A DNA stretch of 64,000 nucleotides from positions 1,302,001-1,366,000 of the forward strand of contig NZ_CP114786.1 in assembly GCF_027359675.1 (NCBI RefSeq), written 5' to 3'. How positions within the stretch are numbered: position 1 is the stretch's first letter; each line of letters starts with the position of its first letter. Made by a program: the position numbers and the translations under genes. This document shows positions 8,002-16,449 of the stretch, piece by piece. The notes under the pieces were generated by a model. The model worked only from the letters and a program-made list of their open reading frames with translations. It did not search any database and was not told the DNA's origin. This stretch comes from Roseibium sp. Sym1. GTDB taxonomy: Bacteria > Pseudomonadota > Alphaproteobacteria > Rhizobiales > Stappiaceae.

Positions 8002-8949
8002 ATGACCCAGAAACTGGTCATTGCCGTTTGCACCGCGCAGCGGCCGAAGATGCTGCAGGCGTGCCTGGAAAGCCTCGACAACATGATCGCGCCCGACGAT
8101 ACGCAGATGTCGATCGTCGTTGTGGAAAACGATCCCGAGCCCCATTTCACCGGCGCCGCGGCGGAGGAGATGAAGACCAGCCTGTCCCTGCCGGTGTTCT
8201 TCCATCACGAGAGACGCAAGGGCATTCCCTTTGCAAGGAACACGGCGCTTGAAGCCGCGCTGGAACAGGATCCCGACTGGATCGCGCTGATCGACGACGA
8301 CGAGCGCGCGGAACCGGACTGGATCGAAAAGCTCCTGAAGGCGTGCCGCGAGCACAAGGCCGAGGTCGGCAACGGCCCCGTGCGCCGGATCTACGAGATA
8401 CCCGCGCCGCACTGGTGGAAATCCCAGCTCCTGAAACCGCGCCCGACCGGCACGGTGATCACCGAAGCGCCGACCAACAACGTCATTCTGAGCGCCCGCG
8501 TCGTCAGGAAGGACGGCCTCGGCCTCAGGTTCGACGAGCGTCTGACCTTCGGCAGCGAGGACATCGACTTCTTCCGCCGCACCCACGCGGCCGGCGTGAA
8601 AATGATCTGGGTGGACGACGCCCTCGTCGAAGAGGACATCCCGGCCTCGCGCGTGACAACGGGCCGGTTGCTCAGCCGGATGCACATGGCCGCGACCTCG
8701 GGCGCGTTCAACATCGTCCTGCGCGAAGGCCGCTTCAAGGCCGCGCTGCATTTCATCCCGAAAAGCCTCAGGCGCATGTTCTTCGGCCTACTGGCCACAA
8801 TCGTCGGCTTCGTACTCAAGCCCTTCGCGAAAAAGCGCGGTGAGAAACTCTATTATTACGGCCTGATCCGGCTGATGAAAGGGTCGGGCAATCTGCGCGG
8901 CCTGCTCGGCCGGGCGCACAACTATTATGACGTGATTGATGGCCATTGA
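8002..8949 (+). CDS. Glycosyltransferase family 2
   Basis: A 315-residue GT-A fold protein. The N-terminal KLVIAVCTAQRPKMLQACLESL, the acidic WIALIDDDERAEPDWIEKL (DxD-like metal site around residue 98), TNNVILSARVV and FGSEDIDFFRR are the usual family-2 landmarks. A hydrophobic segment near residues 255-275 may be a membrane anchor. It probably transfers a sugar from a nucleotide donor during exopolysaccharide or LPS assembly; donor and acceptor are unknown. It opens the plus-strand glycan cluster and overlaps the next gene by about 11 bp. Confidence 0.88.
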   Translation: MTQKLVIAVCTAQRPKMLQACLESLDNMIAPDDTQMSIVVVENDPEPHFTGAAAEEMKTSLSLPVFFHHERRKGIPFARNTALEAALEQDPDWIALIDDDERAEPDWIEKLLKACREHKAEVGNGPVRRIYEIPAPHWWKSQLLKPRPTGTVITEAPTNNVILSARVVRKDGLGLRFDERLTFGSEDIDFFRRTHAAGVKMIWVDDALVEEDIPASRVTTGRLLSRMHMAATSGAFNIVLREGRFKAALHFIPKSLRRMFFGLLATIVGFVLKPFAKKRGEKLYYYGLIRLMKGSGNLRGLLGRAHNYYDVIDGH

Positions 8950-9997
8950 CCCGCCTATGAAGGTGAAGAAGCTCGCGCATATCCATCTGGGCGTCGACGG
9001 CGGTGCGGAGAAGTTCTTCGTGCGCCTCAGCGCTGCGCTTGCGCGCAAGGGCGTCGAGCAGATTGCCTTCATCCGGCACGACAGGCCATGGCGGGACGAG
9101 CTGGCAAGGCACTGCGACGTGCGCGAACTGCGTTTCAGCCGGTCGCATCTGAAACGTCACTTCGTGCGCTGGGGCATCGCCCGGCAGATCCGCAAGTTCG
9201 GCGCCACCGCCACCCTTGGCTGGATGAGCCCCGCCAGCAAATGGTTGCCTGCCCCCGGCGCCGACATGCGCACGTTCCTGCGCCTGGGAGACTGGCCGGA
9301 CGGCTTCCACACCTATGGCAATGTCCAGGACCTGATCGGCAACACGCCCGAGATCATCCGGCAGGCCGTCGAGATGGGCTGGCCCGAGGCCCGGGCTCAC
9401 GTGATCAGCAATTTCGTTGATCCCCTGCCCGCCGGCTTGACCCCGGTGAACCGGGCGGATTACGACACGCCGGAAGACGCCACGGTGCTGATCCATCTTG
9501 GCCGGTTTGTGGGGCGCAAGCGGTTTGACCTCGCCATCGAGGCGGTCTCCCGGCTGCCGGGGAATGTCCATGCCTGGCTGATCGGCGACGGCGAGCTGCT
9601 CGACGACATGAAGGCGCTCGCGCACAGGCTCGGCGTCGCGGACCGGGTGCATTTCCTTGGCTGGCAGCGCGACCCGTCACCCTTCCTGAAGGCTGCCGAC
9701 ATTCTGCTCTGCCCGACCGACGAGGAACCGCTCGGCAACATCGTCCTGGAGGGCTGGAACGCCGGATTGCCGGTGGTTGCCACCGCCTCTCCCGGCCCGA
9801 GCTGGCTGATCGATGACGGCGTGAACGGACTGCTGTCGCCGTGTGGCGATGCCGAGGCGTTGACGGGTTCCCTTTTCCGTGTCCTGGAAAACCGGGATCT
9901 GAAACAGGCGCTGGTTCAGGGCGGCAGCGCCAAATTGACGGAGCACTATTCGGAAGACGGTGTCGTGACGGCTTATGACCGCCTTCTCAGCAGTTGA
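8939..9997 (+). CDS. Glycosyltransferase family 4 (GT-B)
   Basis: A 352-residue GT-B glycosyltransferase. The C-terminal Rossmann domain is clear: LIHLGRFVGRKRFDLAIEA around residue 183, AWLIGDGELLDDM, VHFLGWQRDPSPFLKAADI and the EEPLGNIVLEGW nucleotide-sugar motif (E-x7-E). The N-terminal HIHLGVDGGAEKFFVRL is the usual acceptor-side glycine-rich start. The ATG at 8939 lies inside the previous gene; an ATG at 8957 just after that gene's stop is equally plausible, and neither has a good ribosome site. Retaining sugar transfer in surface glycan synthesis is inferred from family and context. Confidence 0.88.
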   Translation: MAIDPPMKVKKLAHIHLGVDGGAEKFFVRLSAALARKGVEQIAFIRHDRPWRDELARHCDVRELRFSRSHLKRHFVRWGIARQIRKFGATATLGWMSPASKWLPAPGADMRTFLRLGDWPDGFHTYGNVQDLIGNTPEIIRQAVEMGWPEARAHVISNFVDPLPAGLTPVNRADYDTPEDATVLIHLGRFVGRKRFDLAIEAVSRLPGNVHAWLIGDGELLDDMKALAHRLGVADRVHFLGWQRDPSPFLKAADILLCPTDEEPLGNIVLEGWNAGLPVVATASPGPSWLIDDGVNGLLSPCGDAEALTGSLFRVLENRDLKQALVQGGSAKLTEHYSEDGVVTAYDRLLSS

Positions 9998-10208
9998 AAA
10001 CTGGCCTGCCAACGAAAACAGACTTTCGGGGCCGACTTTGCCGAGACACTGGAAACCTGCCTGCGGTTCGTGATATCCGGCACGCAGGCGCCGCAGCCGG
10101 CAAGGCCACGGGCAGGTTGCAGGCTGACCGGGATCAGCTTACCCGTGTCCTTGATAGGCCGCCGCGGATGAACAGGTTCTTTGTTGCGCGGATTGCAGCA
10201 ATCAAATT

Positions 10209-10898
10209 ATGGAAATCGGGATGTCCCGCCTTACAAGCAAATTGCGGTCTTTCGCGCATAAGAAATCCAAGCAGTTTTCGCGCAAGAACCTCTATGAGTT
10301 CATTCACGACGCCGCCAAGTCGGCCAAGGACCGGGGTGGGCGCTGCCTGAATATCGGCGCGGGCGGCGAGATCAACACGATCCTCCAGCAATATGGCCTG
10401 GACATCGTCAGCGTCGACATTGATCCGGACCGGAATCCCGATCTTGTGATGGACGCCTGCAACCTCGCCTTCGAGGACGGGACGTTCGACACCGTTTTTC
10501 TGTTCGAGGTGCTGGAACATGTGCCGGAGCCGCATCGGGCGGTGGCGGAGATCAACCGGGTTCTGAAACGGGACGGCAAAATCTTCTGCTCGACTCCCTT
10601 TGTCTTCGGGATCCACGACGCCCCGCACGACTATTTCCGCTATACCAAATATGGCCTGGCCTATTTGTTCCGCAGCTTTGACAATCTGAAGATTACCGAA
10701 CGCAACAGTTACTACGAAACCGTCTGCGTGCTGATGCTGCGGTTGACGATTGTCCCCGACAAGCCAAGCCGGAATTTTGGCTTGGCGACGGCAGTTGCCG
10801 TCACCGTGCTCGCACCGGTCGTCTCGTTCATTTCGAAAGTGATCAAAAACCGCAGCATCACCACGGGATATACGCTAGAGGCGACGAAATCCGGATGA
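10209..10898 (+). CDS. Class I SAM-dependent methyltransferase (Methyltransf_11-like)
   Basis: A 229-residue methyltransferase. SAM motif I is CLNIGAGGEINTIL near residue 47, the acidic loop is IVSVDIDPD, and FLFEVLEHVPEPHRAVAEINRVL is the post-II region. A hydrophobic C-terminal stretch (TAVAVTVLAPVVSFISKV) may be membrane-associated. Such enzymes next to glycosyltransferases often methylate glycans, but the target is unknown. The preceding 210 bp (9998-10208) contains no convincing gene. Base composition in the first codons is slightly lower in GC than in the neighbours. Confidence 0.85.
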   Translation: MEIGMSRLTSKLRSFAHKKSKQFSRKNLYEFIHDAAKSAKDRGGRCLNIGAGGEINTILQQYGLDIVSVDIDPDRNPDLVMDACNLAFEDGTFDTVFLFEVLEHVPEPHRAVAEINRVLKRDGKIFCSTPFVFGIHDAPHDYFRYTKYGLAYLFRSFDNLKITERNSYYETVCVLMLRLTIVPDKPSRNFGLATAVAVTVLAPVVSFISKVIKNRSITTGYTLEATKSG

Positions 10899-10920
10899 CT
10901 TCGGCCGTTCTGTGACCGTG

Positions 10921-12078
10921 TCAGGCCTGATCCGATCCCGGGCGCCAGGACGCCAGGCCGGAACTTTCGCGCATGAGACCGCACTCGACGAGTGCGGATA
11001 CGCCGTCAAACCGGCGGCTCCCCGCATAGCGCAGCCCCTCGTCCATGAGCCGGTCCATCTGCGTGTCGTAATCCAGATAGTGACCGGCATTGTCCGTGTG
11101 CTGTTTGCGCGCGATCGCCTCGGCAACCTTGCTCCTGAAATCGTCGAGATACTTGAAGTGCAGCAGCGCGCCCCAGTCCGGTGCGACCGCGACTTGCCTG
11201 TCGATGCCGTGCACACCGCCTGAAAACCGCATCCCCGTTTGCCACTTCAGCAGCGGAACCTTGCTCTGAACGGCGGCCGGACTCGGCAGGGCGTTTTTGA
11301 CGAGCTTGAACAGCAGGTGATCCAGCTTGCGGCCCAATGCCGAGTTGCGGGTCTTCGCGCGCAGGGAAAAGACGGATCCCAGGAGAAGGCGGTCGAGCAC
11401 CGTCCTGGGGCGCTTGGCGCGCTGGTGGAACAGGCGCTCGCGCGTGCCGCCGAAAACATGGCGCACCGGCGTCTTGTAGCGTTTGCCGTGGGACCCTTTC
11501 AGCGGATTGTAGCGGTAGCCGTCGCTGTCGAACCAGGGGCAACTCTCCAGGAAACTTTCCCCCGGCTGGTAGGACAGGTCCTTCAACGGCCCATCCGGAT
11601 ACATGTCCACCATCGGCGTGAACAACGCCCGGTAGCCGCCGGCATCGAGATAACGCGTCAGATCCCCAATGGAGAGATCGGGCCAGCCCGGATAGACCAG
11701 CAGTTCATCGACATCCGGGAAAATCACCCAGCGGTCAGCCAGATAGCGGTCGCAGAGGAGCTGCCGCCAGACAGACTTGTAGTCCCGATAGGGCTGTTTC
11801 GTTTCGATGACACTGATATCGGCCTGACCGGCAAGCAGTGCACCCGTACCGTCGCCGGAATTGTTGTCGACGACAATGAAATGCCCAACGCCCAGCCGAC
11901 GATAATGGTCCAGGAAATACGGGAACCGCAGAACCTCGTTGTAGGCAAGGATCACGGCAACGACGCCGTCCTTCGGCAAGACGAGTTCATCCGCCTTCGG
12001 TGTTCCGAAGGCATCCGACAGCTGCCTGCCGAGCGCGGATTGGCCGTCCGGCTCGTGCCTGGTTTCAGGACCCGGCAT
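10921..12078 (-). CDS. Glycosyltransferase family 2 protein (Glyco_tranf_2_4 type)
   Basis: A 385-residue protein. VVAVILAYNEVLRFPYFLDH, HFIVVDNNSGDGTGALL and VIFPDVDELLVYPGW are the hallmarks of the glycosyl-transferase 2_4 / GT92-like group, which often occurs next to sulfotransferases in alphaproteobacterial glycan loci. The acidic PDVDE is the likely metal/nucleotide site. The ATG at 12078 lies 14 bp inside the end of the sulfotransferase gene, so the two are probably cotranscribed; an upstream ATG at 12114 would extend further into it. The exact reaction is unknown, and some members of this family have no proven transferase activity. Confidence 0.82.
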   Translation of the reverse strand: MPGPETRHEPDGQSALGRQLSDAFGTPKADELVLPKDGVVAVILAYNEVLRFPYFLDHYRRLGVGHFIVVDNNSGDGTGALLAGQADISVIETKQPYRDYKSVWRQLLCDRYLADRWVIFPDVDELLVYPGWPDLSIGDLTRYLDAGGYRALFTPMVDMYPDGPLKDLSYQPGESFLESCPWFDSDGYRYNPLKGSHGKRYKTPVRHVFGGTRERLFHQRAKRPRTVLDRLLLGSVFSLRAKTRNSALGRKLDHLLFKLVKNALPSPAAVQSKVPLLKWQTGMRFSGGVHGIDRQVAVAPDWGALLHFKYLDDFRSKVAEAIARKQHTDNAGHYLDYDTQMDRLMDEGLRYAGSRRFDGVSALVECGLMRESSGLASWRPGSDQA

Positions 12079-12805
12079 AAAAGACGCTCTTTGTTGCCGG
12101 TGTGTCGAAATCAAAACCGAAGCGGTCGATGTCGGCAGCGTACCAGTCCGCGACGATCTGGATGGTCCTGTCCGTGTAAAGATCGCGGTAGTCGGCCCGC
12201 GACCGTGTGCTGATGTTGCGCCGTTTGAGTTCGCCGGTGAAACCGAGATAGGTCTGCATTTCGGCGCTCAGGTTTTCCTGGCGCAGAATGTCGGCTGCAA
12301 GCCTGCCTTCCTCATCGAGGACATAATCCTGCTGCGGATACCAGCCGGCGACGGCCCGGTGCCAGAAGTATTCGACCCGGCCCCACTTGTGGCGCTCTTC
12401 CAGGAATGCCTCGAATTCGGCCACGGAGGCCTCCGGAGGCACGTCTTCATAAGTGCGTGTCTGCAGTGAAAACTTGAACCTGGACACGGTGCGGGACCAG
12501 GGATTGCGCACGATCGCAAAGGCTTGCGTTGCCTTTCGGACGGACAGGTCAACATCACGCAGGCGCGCGTGTTCATAGCCCGGATTGCCGCCCCGCTCCG
12601 TCATGAAGGTCTTCAGCCCGTCCGCATAGGCCTTGCTCTTCAAGCGCCTGCGGTTGGCGATAACCAGCCTGTCCTGAAGCTGCGGTGCTTCACGTATCGC
12701 CATGCCACCGTTTTTCGGAATATGGATGAACAGGTGCTTTCTTGGTGCCAGTCCCAATCTGGAGGGCGCGAATTTCAAGAAATTCCTGATCTGGTATTCG
12801 TCCAT
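12065..12805 (-). CDS. Sulfotransferase family protein
   Basis: A 246-residue protein with the PAPS-binding signatures of carbohydrate sulfotransferases: HLFIHIPKNGGMAI near residue 23 (5'-phosphosulfate loop, with Ala where Ser/Thr is more common) and FAIVRNPWSRTVSRFKF near residue 92 (3'-phosphate site with RNPxxR). It would move sulfate from PAPS to a sugar hydroxyl. The ATG at 12805 gives a normal family length; the frame stays open for another 1.4 kb upstream, but that extension is antisense to the next glycosyltransferase and has no family similarity. It is paired with the overlapping glycosyltransferase. Sulfated glycans would suit a marine lifestyle, which is inference. Confidence 0.85.
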   Translation of the reverse strand: MDEYQIRNFLKFAPSRLGLAPRKHLFIHIPKNGGMAIREAPQLQDRLVIANRRRLKSKAYADGLKTFMTERGGNPGYEHARLRDVDLSVRKATQAFAIVRNPWSRTVSRFKFSLQTRTYEDVPPEASVAEFEAFLEERHKWGRVEYFWHRAVAGWYPQQDYVLDEEGRLAADILRQENLSAEMQTYLGFTGELKRRNISTRSRADYRDLYTDRTIQIVADWYAADIDRFGFDFDTPATKSVFYAGS

Positions 12806-12928
12806 GCTTTGCTTATCCGCGCCTGGCCGCAGGGCCCGCCGCTCGGGAACGGATCCTGAAGGCCGGTGACCAATCCTGTGGTGCCTTATCCGAATCCGCC
12901 GGACCTGTCCAATGCTCTGCGGGCCCAA

Positions 12929-12961
12929 CAGGTCCCGGCCCTCGTTGACGGCCCGGACCTG
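12929..12961. repeat. Imperfect inverted repeat in divergent gap
   Basis: A 12-bp stem (CAGGTCCCGGCC / GGCCCGGACCTG, one mismatch) with a 9-nt loop lies in the 225-bp gap between the divergent sulfotransferase and glycosyltransferase genes. It has no U-tract. It could be a regulator site or a leader hairpin. Confidence 0.4.
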
Positions 12962-13030
12962 CGGGTCTAAGTAACGGCGCGCTTTATCATGCCTGCATGA
13001 AATGCCAGACAACGGAAACGGACCCTCCAG

Positions 13031-13900
13031 GTGAGCAAACCCAAAGTACTCGTTCTTTTCCCGATCTTTAACGGCGAAAAGACCATGCGGGACAGCCTCG
13101 ACTGCATCGCCGGTCAGGATTATGCCGACTTCAGGGCCGTGATCGTGGACAACAGGTCGACCGACGGCACCGCGGAGATCGCCCGCGCCTATTGCCAAAA
13201 GGACCCGCGGTTCGAGGTCCTGACCCAGGAAAGGCACCTGTCCGCGGTCGAGAACTTCATCTTCTGCATGGAATACGGCCAGGCCCATTCCGACTATTTT
13301 TGCCTGCGCGCCTGTGACGACCTGTCCAGCCAGAACTACCTCACGCAACTGGTGGATGCACTGGAGCAGAATCCGGACAAATTGCTGGCGGCGCCCACCG
13401 TCCGGCGGATCAGTGCGGACGGGGAACGGGTCCTGCACCCGGACCCGGCGGTTTTCGGTTATCCGCAATCCCTGGCCGCAGGCACCGTGCCCCGCGGACT
13501 GACCTATCCGGCCGAATGGTGCTATGGCCTGGTGCGCGCCAAAGGCGGCGCAGAGATCCTGATCCGGCGCTGGCGCGAATATCCCCATGCCTGGTGCGTC
13601 GCATCTTATGTGGTCGCCGAATTCGTCATGCGCGACCTGGCGATCTGGGTCGAGGACGCCGAGTTTGTCTTCATGATGGGATCCGGATCGTTCGAGAAAT
13701 ACGGTGCCAAGACCTTTTTCGACAAATTCAGGCAGCGTCTCAACTACACGCTCGGCTGTTACAGGGTGACTGCCAAGCTGCCGCCGATCCCGCTTCGAAC
13801 CCGGATAAACCTGTTCCGGCGGCTGTGGCGGGATTCCCGCGCCAAGACGCGCTACGACCTGGAAGACCATGCTCTCAGGGCCATCGGACTGCGAAAGTAG
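13031..13900 (+). CDS. Glycosyltransferase family 2
   Basis: A 289-residue GT-A protein beginning with the canonical KVLVLFPIFNGEKTMRDSLDC, then FRAVIVDNRSTDGTAEIAR and YFCLRACDDLSSQNYL, where the usual DxD is ACDD around residue 95. It has a GTG start; the next in-frame ATG (13085) would remove the first beta strand. It stands alone on the plus strand between the sulfotransferase pair and the CDP-sugar operon. The transferred sugar is unknown. Confidence 0.86.
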   Translation: MSKPKVLVLFPIFNGEKTMRDSLDCIAGQDYADFRAVIVDNRSTDGTAEIARAYCQKDPRFEVLTQERHLSAVENFIFCMEYGQAHSDYFCLRACDDLSSQNYLTQLVDALEQNPDKLLAAPTVRRISADGERVLHPDPAVFGYPQSLAAGTVPRGLTYPAEWCYGLVRAKGGAEILIRRWREYPHAWCVASYVVAEFVMRDLAIWVEDAEFVFMMGSGSFEKYGAKTFFDKFRQRLNYTLGCYRVTAKLPPIPLRTRINLFRRLWRDSRAKTRYDLEDHALRAIGLRK

Positions 13901-13911
13901 GCGAAACCTGT

Positions 13912-13939
13912 TTGCAGCCCGGGCCGCCTTTGCTAGATA
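13912..13939 (+). promoter_or_regulatory. Candidate sigma-70-type promoter for the CDP-sugar operon
   Basis: TTGCAG (13912-13917) and TAGATA (13934-13939) are 16 bp apart in the 193-bp gap before rfbF. The remaining leader of about 150 nt holds no recognised element. Confidence 0.35.
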
Positions 13940-14093
13940 GACGCCGAAACGACAAGGCGTGACAGGACGGGCGCCAGCCGGACGAGCTCCCGGCAACTCG
14001 ACGGCGGCCTCAACGTGACCTTCCCGAGCCTGTGCAGCGCGGTTCCACCGTTCTGTGCGTTCCGGTCCGGACGGTCCATTCATGGTGTGTGTG

Positions 14094-14858
14094 ATGAAAG
14101 CAGTAATTCTGGCGGGCGGTCTGGGTACGCGGATCAGCGAGGAATCCCACCTCAAGCCAAAGCCGATGATCGAGATCGGCGGCCGGCCGATCCTCTGGCA
14201 CATCATGAAGATCTATGCCGCCAACGGGATCACCGATTTCGTGATCTGCTGCGGCTACAAGGGCTATGTGATCAAGGAGTATTTTGCCAACTACTTCCTG
14301 CACATGTCCGACGTGACCTTCCACATGGACGAAAACCGCATGGAAGTGCACCGCCAGCAGGCCGAGCCGTGGAAAGTCACCCTGGTCGACACCGGTGAAA
14401 GCACCATGACCGGCGGCCGCATCAAGCGGGTGGCGGACTATATCGACGACACCTTCTGCCTGACCTATGGCGACGGCGTCGCCGACGTGCGGGTCGACCG
14501 GCTCGTCGATCAGCACAAGGCCAGCGGCCTGGAAGCCACGGTCACGGCCATTCAGCCGCCGGGCCGGTTCGGTGCCCTGGACATCACGGACAACCAGGTC
14601 ACGAGTTTCCTGGAAAAGCCCCAGGGCGACGGCCAATGGATCAATGGCGGTTTTTTCGTCTGCGAACCTTCCGTCATGACCCGGATCACCAGTGACGACA
14701 TGCCCTGGGAAACCGAGCCGCTGCAGGGCCTTGCCAGGGACGGCCAACTGGGTGTCTACCGGCACGACGGCTTCTGGGCGGCCATGGACACGCTCCGGGA
14801 AAAGAACCAGCTTGAACAGCTCTGGCAATCCGGCAACGCCCCCTGGAAAGTCTGGTAA
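14094..14858 (+). CDS. rfbF: Glucose-1-phosphate cytidylyltransferase
   Basis: A 254-residue nucleotidyltransferase that makes CDP-glucose from CTP and glucose 1-phosphate. The start [18 protein letters not shown], the [20 protein letters not shown] binding segment, [13 protein letters not shown] and [10 protein letters not shown] are diagnostic of RfbF/DdhA. The ATG at 14094 gives the family's normal length; upstream in-frame ATGs at 14055 and 14082 would add a non-homologous tail. It is the first gene of a close-packed series (gap 5 bp to rfbG), the standard pair opening CDP-deoxysugar synthesis. Confidence 0.95.
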   Translation: MKAVILAGGLGTRISEESHLKPKPMIEIGGRPILWHIMKIYAANGITDFVICCGYKGYVIKEYFANYFLHMSDVTFHMDENRMEVHRQQAEPWKVTLVDTGESTMTGGRIKRVADYIDDTFCLTYGDGVADVRVDRLVDQHKASGLEATVTAIQPPGRFGALDITDNQVTSFLEKPQGDGQWINGGFFVCEPSVMTRITSDDMPWETEPLQGLARDGQLGVYRHDGFWAAMDTLREKNQLEQLWQSGNAPWKVW

Positions 14859-14863
14859 GCGGC

Positions 14864-15910
14864 ATGGGATTCTGGAACGGCAAGAAAGTCCTGATCACCG
14901 GCCATACCGGTTTCAAGGGAGCATGGCTGAGCGAAATGCTGCTGGGCCGCGGCGCCGAGATTTTCGGTGTGGCGCTGCCTCCCGAGGGCGGCGACAGCCT
15001 GTTCGCGCAGCTGTCGCTCGACAAGCGCATGTCCGGCGCCCTGCTCGACATCCGGGATGCGGCGGCGCTGAAAACCGAGGTCGCGGCCTTTGCGCCCGAC
15101 ATCGTCCTGCATCTTGCCGCCCAGTCCCTGGTGCGCAGGTCCTACCAGGACCCGGTCGGCAACTGGGCGACCAATGTCATGGGCACGGTGCATCTGCTCG
15201 ACGCCCTTCGCAGGCTTGAGCGTCCGGTGACCGCCGTGGTCGTGACCACCGACAAGGTCTACGAAAACCATGAATGGGCCTATGCCTACCGCGAGAGCGA
15301 CCCACTCGGCGGCCACGACCCCTATTCGGCCTCCAAGGCAGCCTGCGAGCTGGTTTCGGCAAGCTGGAGGCGGTCGTTCGGCGGAACCCATCTCAAGATC
15401 GCCACCGCCCGCGCCGGCAATGTCATCGGCGGCGGTGACTGGGCCGAAGACCGTCTGGTGCCGGACATTGTCCGGTCGCTGAAGGCGGAACGACCCGTTG
15501 AAATCCGCAATCCGGCCTCGATCCGGCCCTGGCAACATGTGCTCGATCCGCTTCACGGCTATCTGACCCTGGCCGAGCGTCTGCACATGGCGTCCGGCGG
15601 TGCATTCCAGTCCGGCTACAATTTCGGACCCGAGCCGGCGGATGTACATTCCGTCCGCGCGCTCGCGGACACAGTGCTGCGTCACTGGCCCGGCCGCTGG
15701 ACCGATGCCTCCGATCCAAACGCCGTGCACGAGGCGGGCCGCCTCAGCCTGTCGATCGACAAGGCACGCAGCGAGCTCGGCTGGTCCCCTGTCTGGCGGT
15801 TCGAGCAGGCCGTTGAAAACACCATCCACTGGTACCGCCAGGCCGATCTCGGCGCCGAGCCGGCGGAGCTGACGCGTGCGCAGATCAAGGCCTTCGAGGC
15901 CGCGACATGA
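14864..15910 (+). CDS. rfbG: CDP-glucose 4,6-dehydratase
   Basis: A 348-residue extended SDR. It has the NAD motif GHTGFKGAWLSEML, LHLAAQSLVRRSYQDP, the TTDKVYEN active-site segment (Thr-Asp-Lys where dTDP-glucose dehydratases have Thr-Asp-Glu) and DPYSASKAACEL with the catalytic Tyr and Lys near residues 160-165. It converts CDP-glucose to CDP-4-dehydro-6-deoxyglucose. The C-terminal part (RPWQHVLDPLHGYLTLAE) is typical of RfbG. Its TGA overlaps the following epimerase ATG by 4 bp. Confidence 0.95.
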   Translation: MGFWNGKKVLITGHTGFKGAWLSEMLLGRGAEIFGVALPPEGGDSLFAQLSLDKRMSGALLDIRDAAALKTEVAAFAPDIVLHLAAQSLVRRSYQDPVGNWATNVMGTVHLLDALRRLERPVTAVVVTTDKVYENHEWAYAYRESDPLGGHDPYSASKAACELVSASWRRSFGGTHLKIATARAGNVIGGGDWAEDRLVPDIVRSLKAERPVEIRNPASIRPWQHVLDPLHGYLTLAERLHMASGGAFQSGYNFGPEPADVHSVRALADTVLRHWPGRWTDASDPNAVHEAGRLSLSIDKARSELGWSPVWRFEQAVENTIHWYRQADLGAEPAELTRAQIKAFEAAT

Positions 15911-16449
15911 GGTTTGCTCCGCTTCCCCTCGACGGCGCCTTCCGGATCGACCTGGAACGGCGGGGCGACAATCGCGGCTCGTTCGCGCGCATGTTCTGCC
16001 GCGAGGAATTTCGCGCATTCGGGCTCAACGAGACCTGGTCACAATGCAACGTTTCCCACAGCGTCCTGAAGGGAACGTTGCGCGGCATGCATTTCCAGCG
16101 CCCGCCAAAAGCCGATGCAAAGCTGGTGAAATGCATGGCCGGTGCGGTCTTCGACGTGATCGTGGACCTGCGGCGCGGATCTGCAGCCTTCGGACGCTGG
16201 GCCTCGGTGACGCTGACGGCCGAAGGCGGGGAGATGATCTACATCCCGAAAGGCTTCGCGCACGGTTTCCAGACACTGACAGACGACGCCGAACTGCTCT
16301 ATTTCCATTCCGACAGCTACAGCCCGGAGAACGAGGGCGGCCTCTTCCATAGCGACCCTGAGGTCGGCATCACCTGGCCGCTGCCGGTCACCAACCTTTC
16401 CGAGCGCGACCGGACCCTGCCGCCCCTTTCCAAGGTGGACCCTATCTGA
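15907..16449 (+). CDS. dTDP-4-dehydrorhamnose 3,5-epimerase family protein (RmlC-like cupin)
   Basis: A 180-residue cupin. LRGMHFQRPPKADAKLVKCM includes the catalytic His and Lys, VFDVIVDLRRGS and IYIPKGFAHGF follow, and the SDSYSPE segment keeps the conserved Tyr. RmlC-like enzymes epimerise C3 and/or C5 of a 4-keto-6-deoxysugar. Here the donor is probably CDP-linked, because rfbF and rfbG precede it and rmlA/rmlB are absent from the window. It overlaps the next methyltransferase by one base (TGATG). Confidence 0.88.
   Translation: MRFAPLPLDGAFRIDLERRGDNRGSFARMFCREEFRAFGLNETWSQCNVSHSVLKGTLRGMHFQRPPKADAKLVKCMAGAVFDVIVDLRRGSAAFGRWASVTLTAEGGEMIYIPKGFAHGFQTLTDDAELLYFHSDSYSPENEGGLFHSDPEVGITWPLPVTNLSERDRTLPPLSKVDPI

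Noticed and set aside
9994..10350. 118-codon ORF between the GT4 and methyltransferase genes
   Set aside because: It overlaps the methyltransferase in another frame and has no recognisable domain.
12806..14206. Upstream open extension of the sulfotransferase frame (713-codon ORF in total)
   Set aside because: It runs antisense to a clear GT2 gene and to rfbF; only the last 246 codons show sulfotransferase motifs.
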